A stretch of DNA of 64,000 nt, taken from NCBI RefSeq assembly GCF_933775445.1, contig NC_065873.1, positions 27,280,001 to 27,344,000 of the forward strand, written 5' to 3'. A program made the position numbers and the translations under genes. Below the pieces are notes generated by a model, which was not told the DNA's origin, made no database searches, and saw only the letters and a list, made by a program, of their open reading frames with translations. Shown piece by piece: positions 35,655 through 48,235 of this stretch (positions within the stretch are counted from its first letter, which is position 1; each line of letters opens with the position of its first letter). This DNA comes from Argentina anserina. Its lineage: Eukaryota; Streptophyta; Magnoliopsida; Rosales; Rosaceae.

Positions 35655-35830
35655 CATCATTCTATGTTGATTATTGATTACCTTTGTGCAGCTGAAGCTG
35701 CTAAACTGGCAGGTGTGTACTTTGCTAAATGTCTCTCAGACAGACCTCTTGCTCAAATTAACTGCGAAGTTGTCCATGGCGAAGCTCCGTCCAGACTGTC
35801 CAGAGTGCTGTAGGCTTAAGGTAACATAAG
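35655..35830 (+). pseudogene. Duplicated terminal exon of NUP85
   Basis: The segment CTTTGTGCAGCTGAAGCTGC and onward, through GTCTCTCAGACAGA, GTTGTCCATGGCGAAGCTCC and GTCCAGACT, parallels 47150-47260. Part of the preceding intron (TGTGAACCTAC..GCATCATTCTAT) is included. It is truncated before the NUP85 stop. Confidence 0.85.
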
Positions 35831-36105
35831 AACACATTGGTCTAGATTAAAAATTGTCATTTTGAGGTAGAGAGGGCTTCAATTTTTAAAGTTCTTGTTT
35901 GCAATTGCATGGAGAGATACATGTAATGGGAAGAAACAAGAGCATACATATAATGTTACACAGAGCAATAGTTTGAAGTTTTGATATAATAGTGCATTTT
36001 TCTCGATACTTCGATATACAAAAGATGGATGATCAAGGAAGCAAAAACATGGAAATTAAAACATGGTAGTACCAATGCAGCTGGTTATGCCCAAAACTGC
36101 AGCAG

Positions 36106-36816
36106 CTAGCTAGATGGAGCATTAATAGGTTGTCGACAAGTAGGACAGACACGATTGATCCGGAGCCACCGGACGATGCAATCTCGATGATAATAATGGG
36201 AGCAGGGCAATTTAGTAATGCTGCGAGTATGTGCAAACATTTCCATACAAATCGCACAGTCGAATTCATCATCAGGTGGACTCGCCTCCTCCAAAGCCCG
36301 GGTGAAGACTCAGTTGCCGGAATCAGCTTGGCCCTGTAGTACGATTCCACTTGCCGCGCCAAGTGTCGTTCCACCGGATCTCTAATTGTTGAATTCAGTG
36401 TTTGAACCTCGATAGTTTATTCGGGCACGGCAGAAAACTCAATATCTGCTCAACGATACAGGGATGCTCATCTTCGGAACATAGTTTTAAACGTACCTGC
36501 GCAATTTGTCCCTTAACTTGTTGGTTTCCGGGGGAGACTGATCTATGACCCTTTTATACCTCGCAAATCTCTCCATCGTCGTCTTTGCATCTCCACTTTC
36601 CCTCTCCCTCGAGAATCGCAACTTCAGAGTTCCCTGGCGTACCACAATTGCTTCTTGAGTATCGTAATTACTGTTTTCTGAATTATACTTAAAAGACGCC
36701 TTGTGCCGCTGGACTCTGATCGGAATTACATCCACGCCGGCTCTGCTTCGGTAGGTGCTTTCGGTGTTTTGATGAACTTGAGATATATAGGTGTATCTCA
36801 CACAAAAGGTGCTCAT
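36106..36816 (-). pseudogene. RING-H2 protein gene, decayed copy 2
   Basis: The N-terminal frame from ATG 36816 (MSTFCVRYTYISQVHQ) stays open to RRYV, then stops at 36487. The middle is deleted and frameshifted relative to copy 1. The C-terminal frame (36294-36106) carries a complete RING-H2: CAIC, CSHYYHRDC, CPTC. RING-H2 proteins are ubiquitin ligases. Neither copy is intact, so the ancestor may survive elsewhere. The downstream frame could still encode a 62-residue RING peptide if transcribed. Confidence 0.75.
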
Positions 36817-36899
36817 GCTGTTGCTTCAACTCTGTTCCTCAGCGGCGGCGATCGGGTAGTTCCTTATATATATAGGAATCTGGTTATTTAACCCTAAAT

Positions 36900-37932
36900 C
36901 CACCGGAGATGGGGAAACCACCTGTTACCAAAATGTATACTCTACTACTATTAGGAAAAGTTTTTCGATTCGACATCTTTTAAACCATTAGTTTGAAAGC
37001 TTTTAGAACTTCATCTGGCAGAATAGAGACTATTTCAAAAAACTTACTTGGGTTTGGAGATATAGTAATGTATGCAACAAACCCTAATGCAGCAAAATTT
37101 GGGGAATAATTGCATATTGGGACGATCATCCAGAACTATATCAGTAATGAAGTGATCGAAGTGCGCATAATAGGACGATGTGTACTAATATGAAGAACCC
37201 TCTGTTTAGTACAACATGACATCAATCGTGAAGGCTTATGATAGTGAACTGTAAATGATGTAAATTACAACTTAGTTATCGATGAAATGAATGCGTGCGT
37301 TTCGTAATTCTTATCACATAAGGAGCAGATTAACTACGTGGGGGTTGAGTCACAATGTGAATTAATTGATCCGTATTTGACGAAGAACACAAGTTGATAA
37401 GATAAGCATCTCGATGACATGGTTGGTCAATGGCCATCTTATTATTTAGGCTGCTTCTTGTTCAACAAATTCCAACTTAACTTCTGCCAATTACGGCTTT
37501 ACAACAAGGGAACACATAATCATAGATGACTCTTATTCTTCAGCATCATCGAGTAAACACATATCCTTAATCAATCACATATAAAGACGTAATTGACTTT
37601 GTAAACACATAATCATAGGTTTGGTGTCTCACAATGACACATTCTTTAGCATTATCATCCTTAATCAACCAAATTAAACACGTAATTAGCTACAACCATG
37701 CAATGGATTAGTCGTAGCTACAACCATGCAATAATTTAGTCATCATCTAATTCAAACTCATGGTTGGCCAAAATATCCTAAATTCATATTAAAAAATCCA
37801 AACTGCCCCAAGTAGTTATATACCGGAACTTATCACACATTACACAGACCTCTTCATCTCTCACGTTGGCATTTTATCAAACACTTGGTGAACACAAACA
37901 ATTTCAGTATCAGAGAGCTCCGCATTTCCTCA
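36900..37932. other. Intergenic region before the RCC1 gene
   Basis: No gene seen. AT-rich, with CATGCAATGGATTAGTC-type and TAATCAACC words repeated around 37690-37740. Otherwise unremarkable. Confidence 0.5.
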
Positions 37933-40563
37933 ATGGATTACAGCGATGATGTCAGTGTTTCTCCCACTGATGGCGGCAACTTGGCCCGTAAAGTGGTGGC
38001 GGTGGCTGCCGGAGAAGCTCACACTCTAGCTCTCACAGGTAGGAGAGTAATTGTAGAATTTGATGAACTTTGCTTTTGAGTAATTGTGGGTGTTGATTTT
38101 CAGGTGATGGTTATGTGTATACATGGGGAAGAGGCATGTTCGGGCGACTAGGAACGGGGTCGGAGTCCGACGAGCTGTTTCCGGTTCGGGTCAAGTTGAA
38201 ACCGGAGAAGAGTCTCAAGTTTGTGGGAGTGGCTGCTGGTGCTTACCACAGTATTGCTCTTGCTGGTCAGTTTTGAATTGTTAGCTTTTAGTATTGACAA
38301 ATATCAATCTTTTAGCTATACATACGATAATTGCTGCAATAGGCTTTTATGCTTGTTTAGATGATCTTTTTTCACTGTTTATTAAGTGTTAGCAGATATT
38401 TGTGGGCAGACATTGAAATTAGTCTAATTAGTAGATGATGATATCTTGGTGTTGCATAAGATTAGGCTTATTTTATAGGTGATTCTTCTAATCACCATCC
38501 TTAAACAACAAGAAAGACTGAAAGAGGCTGCTTGTTGTTAAATTTTATGGCTTTTGCCTGGTTATATCCTCGAATTAGGTTTGTTTTTGGGTGTCTTGAG
38601 CTTAAATGGTATGAAAAGTTATTCAACTATAGAGCCTGGGAGTAGAGATATGAATGATCAAGTTCAAACTTGCTACATTTCATTGCATGACCTGTGTACA
38701 AAGATCATTTGCTTCTTTACTTATTACTGTTCTGATTTGCCTTTGTACATTATGCTTACTGAAAATGTGATCACTGGCTTACTCAGCACTGGTTAACTAA
38801 CCTTTAGATATCAGAACACAACAGTATATGTCTCTGAAGAGTTTTATTCTATCTACTTTTGAATTGACAGAACACTAATATAATTACATGATGTGCATGA
38901 TCTCGTATGTTTCAACTTTCCGTCCATTGTTGCAGATGATGGGTCTGTTTGGTGTTGGGGCTACAACATCTGTATCCTTCTTAACATGATTTAGCTATGA
39001 AAGTTGCATCATAAAATTTTCAATTTTTTTTCCTTGCCTATTTACACTGTTTAATTCCTCAACTGTTAAATGGATGGTCAACTTGGTGTAAATGGAGAAA
39101 GTTCTTTAGTACCCTGCTTGCTAGAGCGATTCCTTGAGTTGGGATCTGGAACGAGGAGTTAAGTGCCACTACAGGTATGAAATAATTGGTATTGTCACCG
39201 ACTTGAATTAGATAAGATAAGAGCCTGATATATGCTATAATTTGGTTGCCATCTATGTCTACATCAGGTTTGTTCTGTTAAGGCTGGAGGAATGATGTCA
39301 CTAGCAATAGATAATCTCGGTGGCCTTTGGATGTGGGGCAATTGTCCACTAGAAAGCAGCAGCAGTGAAGCTGGGTTCTCGCTCGTGAGCAGTTTCACTC
39401 CCACCCCGGTGTGGGATTTCCATGGCCACATGGCTGTGAAGGTAGCATGCGGAAATGAGCATGTAGTAGCCCTAGTCACTGCTGGAGAAACATATAAAGG
39501 TGAAGATCTTGTATGCTTCTCTTGGGGTAGTAACAATCATGGTCAGTTAGGCCTTGGGGATAGAGAGAACCGGAAACGTCCTGAAATTGTACAAGATTTT
39601 AACAAGGACTCCATTTTTGCTATTTATGATGTGGCATGTGGGGCTTTTCACACGGCTTTGCTTACCCACAAAAAAAGACCAAGTGAGACATTAGAAAGCA
39701 TGTGCTGGACGTTTGGCCTTGGCGAAAATGGGCAACTTGGGCATGGAACCATCCAAAGTGAATCGTCTCCTGAAATTGTAAAGGAATTGCCACAATATGT
39801 GTATCTAGTCTCTGTTGACTGTGGCTTATTCCACACCAGTGTTGTTTCATCTGCCGGAGATGTGTGGTCATGGGGGATGGAGAAGGGTCTTGGTCTTTGC
39901 CCAGATGCTAGTTTTACTGGGACAGATGCAGGAGATGCCCTTTCTCCCTTACAGATTCTGTGTAATGGATCAAGTGAGTCTAAATTTCAGGAGCCTGTCC
40001 AAGTTGTATGTGGTGCTGCCCATACTGTTCTTGTCGCAAATGATGGATACAAGCTTTGGTCTTGGGGGAGAGGAAGGAGTGGGGTTCTTGGAAACGGGAA
40101 GACAATCGACTGTTTTTCCCCCACTATTGTGTTGTGGCCTCCACTTACAGAGGATTTCAAGCAAGAAGAACTGAATACTGTTGGGGAGGGACACAGATCT
40201 GCAGAAGATAATTCTGAAAGAGTCACTGAAACAGGAAAATGCTCGTCTTCATCAACAGAAGAAATGAAGCCTCTTCAGTCAAAACTCTCAGTGATGGAAC
40301 GATATGCCGGCATACTTCATTGTTCAGTATTTGGAAAACCCTTGGAAGAGCAGGATATTCCGATCTCCTTGCAGAACCCGGGTACTTATGAGATCGGAAA
40401 GGAATGGGACAGAATGTTAGAGTCAGCAGATCGCTTGAAACTCTTAAGGCTGGAAAGCTTCTATCAGAATATGCTTGAAGGTGTTAAAGATAAGCTGATG
40501 AAGAGAAGGATTCAGGAGATAGTAAAAGAATGTCTCAGTTCTTCTACTATAAACAAAGTATAG
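37933..40563 (+). pseudogene. RCC1-repeat (beta-propeller) protein gene with two lesions
   Basis: RCC1/UVR8-like proteins fold as seven-bladed propellers used in signalling and as GTPase exchange factors. The exon set 37933-38038, 38104-38265, 38936-38971, 39074-39174 and 39268-40563 keeps frame over 567 codons. RCC1 signatures recur: VAAGEAHTLALTGDG, WGRGMFGRLGTGSE, WGSNNHGQLGLGD, DVACGAFHTALLT, FGLGENGQLGHG and VVCGAAHTVLV. A coiled C-terminal tail ends the frame (ESFYQNMLEGVKDKLMKRR). Two defects appear. The acceptor before exon 4 reads GG (39072-39073) with no AG nearby, and exon 4 has an in-frame TAA at 39160-39162 where relatives have Lys. The last 423 codons from Met 39292 are perfectly open, so decay is recent, or a truncated or re-spliced product is made. 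Confidence 0.7.
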
Positions 40564-40639
40564 GTAATGCATATCGAAACAATGATATTATACATATACA
40601 CAATTCGAGTAAGGAAAACGATCATAGAGATGTTACTAA

Positions 40640-41020
40640 CGGAAACACAATTCTGTTTTGGGATAGATGGGGTTCGATTGAACTGGAATGGAGCAGGAGA
40701 AGTGCTTGAACTTACACTAGTACTAGCGAGAAGGAGGATGATGTGCGGATGAAGACGAGTCATGAGGGCCTCTACAGTGATAGTTGAAAGTGCAGGGTGA
40801 TTGTAATACATATGTAATAGATGATGTAAATTTGCTATGATTGATGTACACTGGTAGTAGTATGGGAATTTTGTCTCAACTTCATGTGGAATGAACGAGC
40901 ACGAATGCTTCCATTTCCACGTTTAGTCAATTAGCCAGAATTCAAGTGCTTGCCGGACACCAATCTAAATCGGATGCAACTCTAGTTAGGCTTATACAAC
41001 AATTCAATTGAAAATTCTGT
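40640..41020 (+). pseudogene. Tail of the SWIM/RING gene, duplicated with its 3' UTR
   Basis: GATGGGGTTCGATTGAACTGG, then GCAGGAGAAGTGCTTGAACTT, then ACTAGTACTAGCGAG parallel 31447-31520 of the RING gene. The UTR words GGGAATTTTGTCT, ATGTGGAATGAA and GAATGCTTCCATTTCCA follow. It begins within 100 bases of the RCC1 stop codon. Confidence 0.8.
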
Positions 41021-41086
41021 CAATTACATGGTTGTATTCTCAATCCACAATGTGATTCTTAATTCTTGTAGAAGCAAAAAACATAG

Positions 41087-41834
41087 GCAAAATTACCAAA
41101 ATACATCCTAAATTTGGCTGAAATTGTCAATTTGCACCTCGAATTTGCATTTCAGTCAATTTATTTTCTAAACTTGGTAAAAAATTTCGATTTGCAACTC
41201 ATCCGTTAAATTTAACTGTTTTTATCTAATTTTGTGTCACATGTCATATACATGAGGGATAATTTTGTCATTTTTTATTTTTATTTTTCTTAAAAACAAA
41301 TAAAAATATTCTTTAAAAAGAGAATTATTTTTTTAATCAAATTATTTATTTACATATTTTTTCTACATACTTAATCATACTTCGAATTATATATTCAACA
41401 TACACACTCATTCAAATATAATGTGTTGTGTATATATATTTTTATATGTACACCTTTATTTTTGATTTTTTGTGTATTTATTTATATATTTTTAATATCT
41501 TTTAACGTACCATATTACGTAAAATAATAAATATATAAATCAGTAACATGTTTCGAAAAAAATAAAAAAACATAGTAGCAAATATTCTTCTTAAATAATT
41601 TTATTAATTTATTTCATTATTAAATATGAATAAATATATAATGACAATATTGTCCCTCAAATGCATGATATGTGATTAAAATTGGATGGAAAACATTAAA
41701 TTTAACGGATGAGGTGCAAATCGGCAATTTTTACCAAATTTAGGAGGTAAATTGACTCAAATACAAATTCGGAGTGAAAACTGATAATTATTATTAAATT
41801 TAAAATACAAATTGACACTTTTGCCAAAAATATA
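41087..41834. mobile_element. MULE-like element, relative of the one at 20.9 kb
   Basis: The body 41096-41825 begins GGCAAAATTACCAAAATACA and ends ACACTTTTGCC with inverted terminal blocks of the same CAATTTGCACC/TTGACTCAAAT type. Flanks AAAAACATA and AAAAATATA form a 9-bp target duplication with one mismatch. It lacks the nested solo LTR and any transposase. It sits about 210 bp upstream of the NUP85 start codon. Confidence 0.8.
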
Positions 41835-41875
41835 CTGTGTGTGACTGACTCTCTTCTAAATTATGATGGATAGTA

Positions 41876-41893
41876 GGGGGGGGGGGGGGGGGG
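41876..41893. repeat. G18 homopolymer
   Basis: Eighteen consecutive G on the plus strand between the MULE and NUP85. The length may be unreliable because homopolymers are error-prone in assembly. Confidence 0.9.
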
Positions 41894-42036
41894 TTATGGG
41901 TTATGTGTGAAATTACATAAATATCCTACCTTCTACTTGCACTTTCCCTCTCTTCCGTCCTGAACCCCTAAAATCTCAAAAATCCCAAATTAACAGAAGA
42001 CTAACCTCCCAAAACCTCTCTCACTCACTTCCTCAA

Positions 42037-45000
42037 ATGCCCGGCGTCGCATCAGATTCCGGCGACGGTTCTCTGGTCCCCCACTCGCCGGAGCTCCCGC
42101 AGCCCGTCGCACACTCCATCCACCACGGCCTCAATCCTCCGATCGCTCGCCTCTCCATCTCCTGGTCCCGCGGCAACACCCTGCGCGTGTCGGTTCTCCG
42201 TCCGCCGTCCAATGAGGACTCCGAAGAAGGCGAGGCCGGCGGGAGAGTAGTGGAGGTGAAGCTCAGCAATGGAGACGGTGAGAATAGCGACACCACGTGG
42301 CGGAGGATCGCCTACGGCTCCGTTACGCCGTTCGCTCACCTCCAGAGCCGCCGGAGCACCATCTCCAACTTGTCGAACATGTCTCTCAGTCCGTCGCCGT
42401 ACAGCATCGATTGGTAGTTCAATTTTCTCGAGCTCAATTTAGTCGTTTTCGATTTTTATTTTCTTGTGTGAATTTTAGCTATGAAAATGTGACTGCTTAG
42501 AAAATTTTAGGTGGGAGTATGTGATGGAATACAGTAAGGACATAAATGCACTCCTTGGTAGCCTCGATTCAGGTCCTGAACCGGTGATTGACGACCGGAA
42601 GAGGGTTTTAAAGGTGAAATGTTTGGGTTTTGATCATGCTGTGTGGCTTTCCAGATTACATTTACTGTTTTTCTAACTGAATTTAGTTGGTGAAATTAAT
42701 TTTTAGAGAGCTGAGGAGCCTACCTCGATAAAAGCAGCTTGGGAGTTGATGGAGATATTTTATGCCGACAAGCAGTCACAGCCATGGCAATTGGAACGGC
42801 TTGTTGATTGGTTGGCTGTAATGATCGTTTCGTATTTCTTCTGCTTGTTTGTTGATATTTTATCCGGCATTTTGATTGTTGCTTTTGTTATGGTCGGTTT
42901 ACAGGACTGATGATTGCCTTGTTTTGTGGCAGGATTATGATTGTTTGCTCTCGAGTACTCACCCAACAGTTTATGCAAAACTTGTCGATTTCCAAAATGA
43001 ACTTTCCGGCTTACAGGTTTGGCATGTCCTGTTCTTATATCCATTTCCATCGTGTTTTCTATGGAGAGCTGGTCATAATGTACTTGTTAAGTAATACATA
43101 TTATATTTCCAATTTGTTTTGAGTAAAACTGTTTTGTTACCTTGCCTGTTCTTATCATGCCATAAGTCACTGCCTCATTCGTTAGTTCATGTCTTCTGCC
43201 TAATCTAATGATATTTCTGCTTTATTTAGCAAATCCTTTGAGTAGTTTTTGTTTGACTTTATTGAAGGCAACATTCATTGTGCCTATATGGTCTTATTCC
43301 AAAAGTCACACTCTGTGGACTATGTCTTTAAGATTAGTAGCTTCATTTTTTTTTGGTTCTTCAAGATGGTGGAGAATTTTATCATGCACCTTTTCCATTT
43401 ACAGATTATTGAGGACGATCCTAAATATTGGGATATGTTATCATCAGCACTTGCTGTTGGCTGGATTGATATTGTGGTATGCAGTTCTTTTTTAAGCGCT
43501 AAACTATATTCTATTTTAACCTCTCTTTTTTTTTATGTTTATTGATCATTTAAGTTGTTATATGCGGTTTATTTCAATTGCAGGTGAAAATGTTACGCTC
43601 GCATGGATCTTATCAACTTGATCAGCTTGGAAACCGTGAGGTTGGTGGGAAAATAGCTAATTTAGGACATATTACATTTGCTTCCTACTTACTTGCGTGT
43701 ATATTATATATTTATATGATCATGGCATGTAATAATAATTTGTAGTCTTTAACCTTTTTTATGATAATGCTGGATTCTAATCCATTTCTCTGTACTGCAT
43801 AAGTCTTTTTATTTGACAGTCATCTAATTTACTCTTCATGTTTCTTCATTCCATGCTCCTTTTTACTTTGATATTTCAGGTTTTTTGTTTTCCAAAATAA
43901 AACATAATATCGTTTTCTCTGCTACAACAATAAAAACTATTGCCACATTGGTGTTCTGATGTCCATGTAGCAATATCAACAGTACCTTATCTAATGTATG
44001 TCCTGTATGTAACTGAATAGACAGAGAATGGACTTGTAGAGGCAGTTGCTGTTCTTATCTCAAATAAGCCACGTATGCGTCCAGGAGTAGAAGATGGAAA
44101 GTTGGGTGAATGCTTTAAAGCGAAGCCTGATTTTATCAGGGTATATATAGTCTGTTAAAACTTCAGTTCTTCTTTTATGCTCCGGGTTTTGTCTTCTTTA
44201 ATTTGAAATGTAAAGGATTGTATGGCTAGGCATGGGAGAAGTGGAGAGCACAAATTACGAAGCTAGACTGCAGTGGCTTCTGGCTTCAGTGTGGTCACCA
44301 TCAAACCCGGGAGGGATTGAAGAATATGATACAGGTTATGCTTGGAAATATTGACAATCTCTGCAATGGAACCTGCCATTGGATAGAGCTGTTTGTTTCG
44401 CACTTTCTATATGTCAGGCCATTAACAGTGGTAATGCCTAATTCTTATACCATAATATGGTTTTTCTAATGTCTTTATATAACTGGATGCTGAAAGCAGA
44501 CAACTAATGTCTTCTGTTGAAATCAGGGTCTTGAAAGCATGTATAGCCTAGCCCAGAAGTGCTTACAACTTAAACCAATGTCGGGACCTCATAGGTTGAT
44601 AGATATTATTCTTGGAATTCTTGGGGAAAATACTGAGGTAAAGATCAGACACGAATGGCACACAGATATAGTTTCCATCTTTTTCTTCTATTTAACTCCT
44701 TCAGTCTTTTGGAAATTGTACAGGTTGTCTTGGCGGAATGCTCTCGAGCATTTGGGCCTTGGTAAGCTACTAAATTCTCTTTCTCACTGCACATACCCTC
44801 CCAAAACATCCCCTATCCCACCTAGTATGGCAGGATCTAATTTGCTTGTCAGTTTGAAGCAAAACATATTGATTATGCTGCTGCTGTTTTGTTGCTGGAA
44901 TTCATAGTTATGTAATTTTGTTCTTTGTTTGCAACAGGATGGTTGCCCATGCCATTGAATTATTGACTACTGGGAGTGATCATGCAGAAAGTCTTCTACA

Positions 45001-47356
45001 TGAAGAACGTGATAATTTGGGGGGAATTAGTATAGCAGAACTACATCGGCTTGTCTATGCTCAAGTTTTATCATCACATGCATTGACTTGGCAGGTAATT
45101 CTAAATGAGCTAGTGGTAGATTGTTTTGTTTCGGGTACTATAGTAATTGGTTTGTGATCGTATGCTAAATATACGTGGACTACGGTTGCGATGAAGGCAA
45201 CTGAACTGATGGTGTTGATCACTTTGTCGGAACTGACCAGAGAATCCTTGGTCAGCCACCATTGGTTTTAGTGATGCCATTAGGTCAACCAGTTTCACTC
45301 AACTAAGGTCCTTTAGTCTTCAGTCTTCACGATTTGTAGCATATAAAACTTTGTGGTTGCTATTAATACAAATTACCACTAGTATTTTCTTATAAGTGCT
45401 ATGTCTCTTTTGATCCTGGCCTATTTCTTTTTTGGTTAGTAGTATAAATCTTAGTGCACAGGCTAAATATGTTGAAATATTGACTTATTCATGTTTCCAG
45501 ATTGCTCCAATATATTTGTCGTCGTGCATGAAGCAAGGAATGGGTTTGTTAGAGATTTTATTGTCTAAGTTGCCTACTGAACATAATGAAACACTTCTTA
45601 AGGTAATGAATTGCTGATAATAATGCCAAATTTTTGTTACTTACCATTAGTCATCCTGGAAATTTATACTGGAATCTACTATGTATTATTTTACTGATAT
45701 AAAAGATATTAACTGTTGGCACTTTTCATGCAGAATATAGAGATTTGTCGTCTTTACGAACTTGATACTGTTGGTGAAAATATTATGAAGGTATGTGCAC
45801 ATTTCCATATGTTTTCTGTTTATGCAAATTCTGTATGCACTTTTGGACTTTCCAATTGTGAAACTTAACAATTGCATGTTTGATCACGAATCCTGTCGAA
45901 AGTCGAAATTAAGGTTCTTGGGAAATGGAAGACATTAAGTTTAGGATAAAGGATAGTTTATCCTGAATATAAAGAATACACATGTCCTGGAACTTAAGTA
46001 TCCACTTGTGCTAAGAACTGCCAGACATTGTTAACCTCTAGGCAGTAGGCATTCTTCAACTTACGTTGTCATTGTTTTTCAATCTCACAAGTTTCGCACG
46101 CCTAGAGCCTAGAGCTTATTGACTTCTTTTTTTCTTTTCTTTTTGGGTGACTCATGGAATATCTGGTCAAACTTGTTATATCTCCTGTTCTTGCAAAAGT
46201 TGAATTTCCAAAACACCTGTTAAAAGTTTTTCAGTTTTTAGATTGCCGGGGTGTACCATTGGAAGCATGGTAGGAAAGGTTGTGGAGTATTCTGGCTTCA
46301 GCAAGCCCGAGATGAAGTTCGTCTTACTAGGATTGCTCAGCATTTGTTTGATTCTGTTGGAAAGTCGATCTCCGATGAGAGCTTCAAGGTAAATGCTATT
46401 TGCCTCCAGAAATTCGAAGCCATGGTATTAGAAGAATATTTCATTTGTGAAACAACTCTCTACTTTTTATACACAGCAATGGGAAGGCTTGATTGAATTG
46501 TTGGGGTCTGAATCCAAAGCTACTGGGGGTCTAGACTTCCTGCACAGGTATGAAAATGTTACCTTGCATTTCCATGAGCAGTCATTATCTCCATCAGTTT
46601 CCTGACTTAAAGTTCTTATGTGTTCTAGGTATAGGGATTTCAAGAAGTCCCTCAAGCAGGTTCGTGATGGAAAAACTACAGATGCAGCTCATCAAGCTGT
46701 AGAATCTCTGATCTTGGTCAGTGTATAACTTACATGTAATTGTTGTATCTACCATCCTCATAGTTTACAGTTGCTTAACACTAAGATCTAAACTGCGTGC
46801 TTATACTGCTTTGCCACATCGTATATTTGAACTCTGCACCGTCAAGACTCATTGCTTATGAGTGATCCAATGTATTAGAGAGAACGGATTCTAATTGGAT
46901 AGTTTACTACTACCCGTAATGGAAAAGTTGTTGCTCTCTGTCTGCCACTTTGTAAAGTGACATTATTCAATATGATTCTGCAGCTTATGAAAAACCCTTC
47001 TACACCTCAGCGCTTCTGGCTGCCTCTACTTCATGATTCGGTAAGCTCACTAAAAGGTTTTTATTAAATTCTGATAGAAGAATCAAATAAGACTCTTGCC
47101 ATATATAGGCTTGGATTTGTGAACCTACATGCATCATTCTATTCTGCCTATCTTTGTGCAGTTGAAGCTGCTAAACTGGCAGGAGCGTCCTCTGCTTAAT
47201 GTCTCTCAGACAGATCTCGTGCTCAATAAACTACAAGAGTTGTCCATGGCTAAGCTCCGTCCAGACTTTATTGAAACAGACTTGCCACCAGAGGCCCTGC
47301 GTTGTGTGCGGTTGGCTCTTGCTTCAAATCTTGGACGTGCCATCTTGGAGGAGTAA
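42037..47356 (+). CDS. NUP85: Nucleoporin NUP85
   Basis: A scaffold component of the Y-shaped Nup107-160 subcomplex of the nuclear pore. In plants it also matters for mRNA export and symbiotic and stress signalling. Eighteen exons join in frame to 715 residues, close to the usual plant length: 42037-42413, 42511-42613, 42707-42817, 42933-43016, 43405-43476, 43584-43640, 44021-44140, 44230-44430, 44527-44637, 44724-44761, 44938-45094, 45501-45602, 45734-45790, 46242-46388, 46477-46547, 46629-46716, 46984-47040, 47162-47356. Recognisable blocks include WEYVMEYSKDINALLGSL, QIIEDDPKYWDMLSSAL, HPTVYAKLVDFQNELSGLQ and CNGTCHWIELFVSHFLYVRP. The protein ends LASNLGRAILEE. No lesion seen. The leader is CT-rich. 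Stray copies of its last two exons lie at 35655 and 50280. Confidence 0.95.
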
Positions 47357-47808
47357 TAGTTGACAGTCTATTAGGCACTTGTTTGGTAAATCGTCTCGAA
47401 TGTCTTAGCTAGTTTGGCCTTCGCTTAATTTTGGAGAAAAGTGGTGTTTGTATGTTCTTATGATTCTTGCTAGCAACAAATCTACTTACAATCACCCCAT
47501 TTATAGCTATCACTATAGAGATCCTCATTCATACTAGTCCTCGCACTCATCATCGTCATCTCGTTCTCAGTTTTTGAGATGTGTTTTACGTCAACAGAAT
47601 ATGGCTTCAAATCGTGAATTGTATGATAGTTTTAACATCGTGTAATGCCATCTCGAATTAATGGTCTCTATTGACACAAGAAATAGTTAAACTCCCAGAA
47701 TCCTTGCATCTAGTTCTGGAATCAGATATCCGTTAGAATAGGAGCTCAGGTCCATGCACGGGACAAGAAAGTCGCTGCCTAATTTAGGCTGCAACATTGA
47801 ACATCTCT

Positions 47809-47895
47809 GGCAATCTTGAGTTGACAGTGTTCTATTTTCTTAGTGTTGGCAATCTTGAGTTGACAGTGTCCTATTTTCTTAGTGTGTTGGCAATG
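47809..47895. repeat. 39-bp tandem repeat, two units plus start of a third
   Basis: GGCAATCTTGAGTTGACAGT repeats at 47809 and 47848 with TATTTTCTTAGTGT after each. GGCAAT recurs at 47889. Confidence 0.8.
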
Positions 47896-47962
47896 ACGAC
47901 TTGATTGCGGGTTCCTGCAATGGTTTGATATGTCTATAAGTCTTAATCAACCCCCTTAAGAA

Positions 47963-48235
47963 TTGCATAAACTTGGCCGATCGATGTATGCTTACCAACA
48001 ACAAAAAACTATTGCAACTCTTAAGAAGAATTGCATAAACTTGGAGGAGCTTAATCTACATGGCGGTAAACAGATCATCACCTCCTGTATTGATGCATTT
48101 TCAAATCACAAGTGCTTACAATTTCTTAATCTATTTGGTTGTTTATCCGAATATATATGCTCAAGAAAACCCAGCTCTTCGATGACCTTCATTGGAGGTG
48201 ATTGTAGTTTAAGAAAGTTAGAGAGATAGGTTGTT
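47963..48235 (+). pseudogene. F-box/LRR gene fragment (C-terminal LRRs)
   Basis: The frame contains KKNCINLEELNLHGG, SCIDAFSNHKCLQFLNLFGC and a tail. These parallel AKNCINLEELRVSNG and SIDAFLGHKCLRSLNLAGC of the intact gene at 48891. The F-box and most LRRs are missing. Confidence 0.8.
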
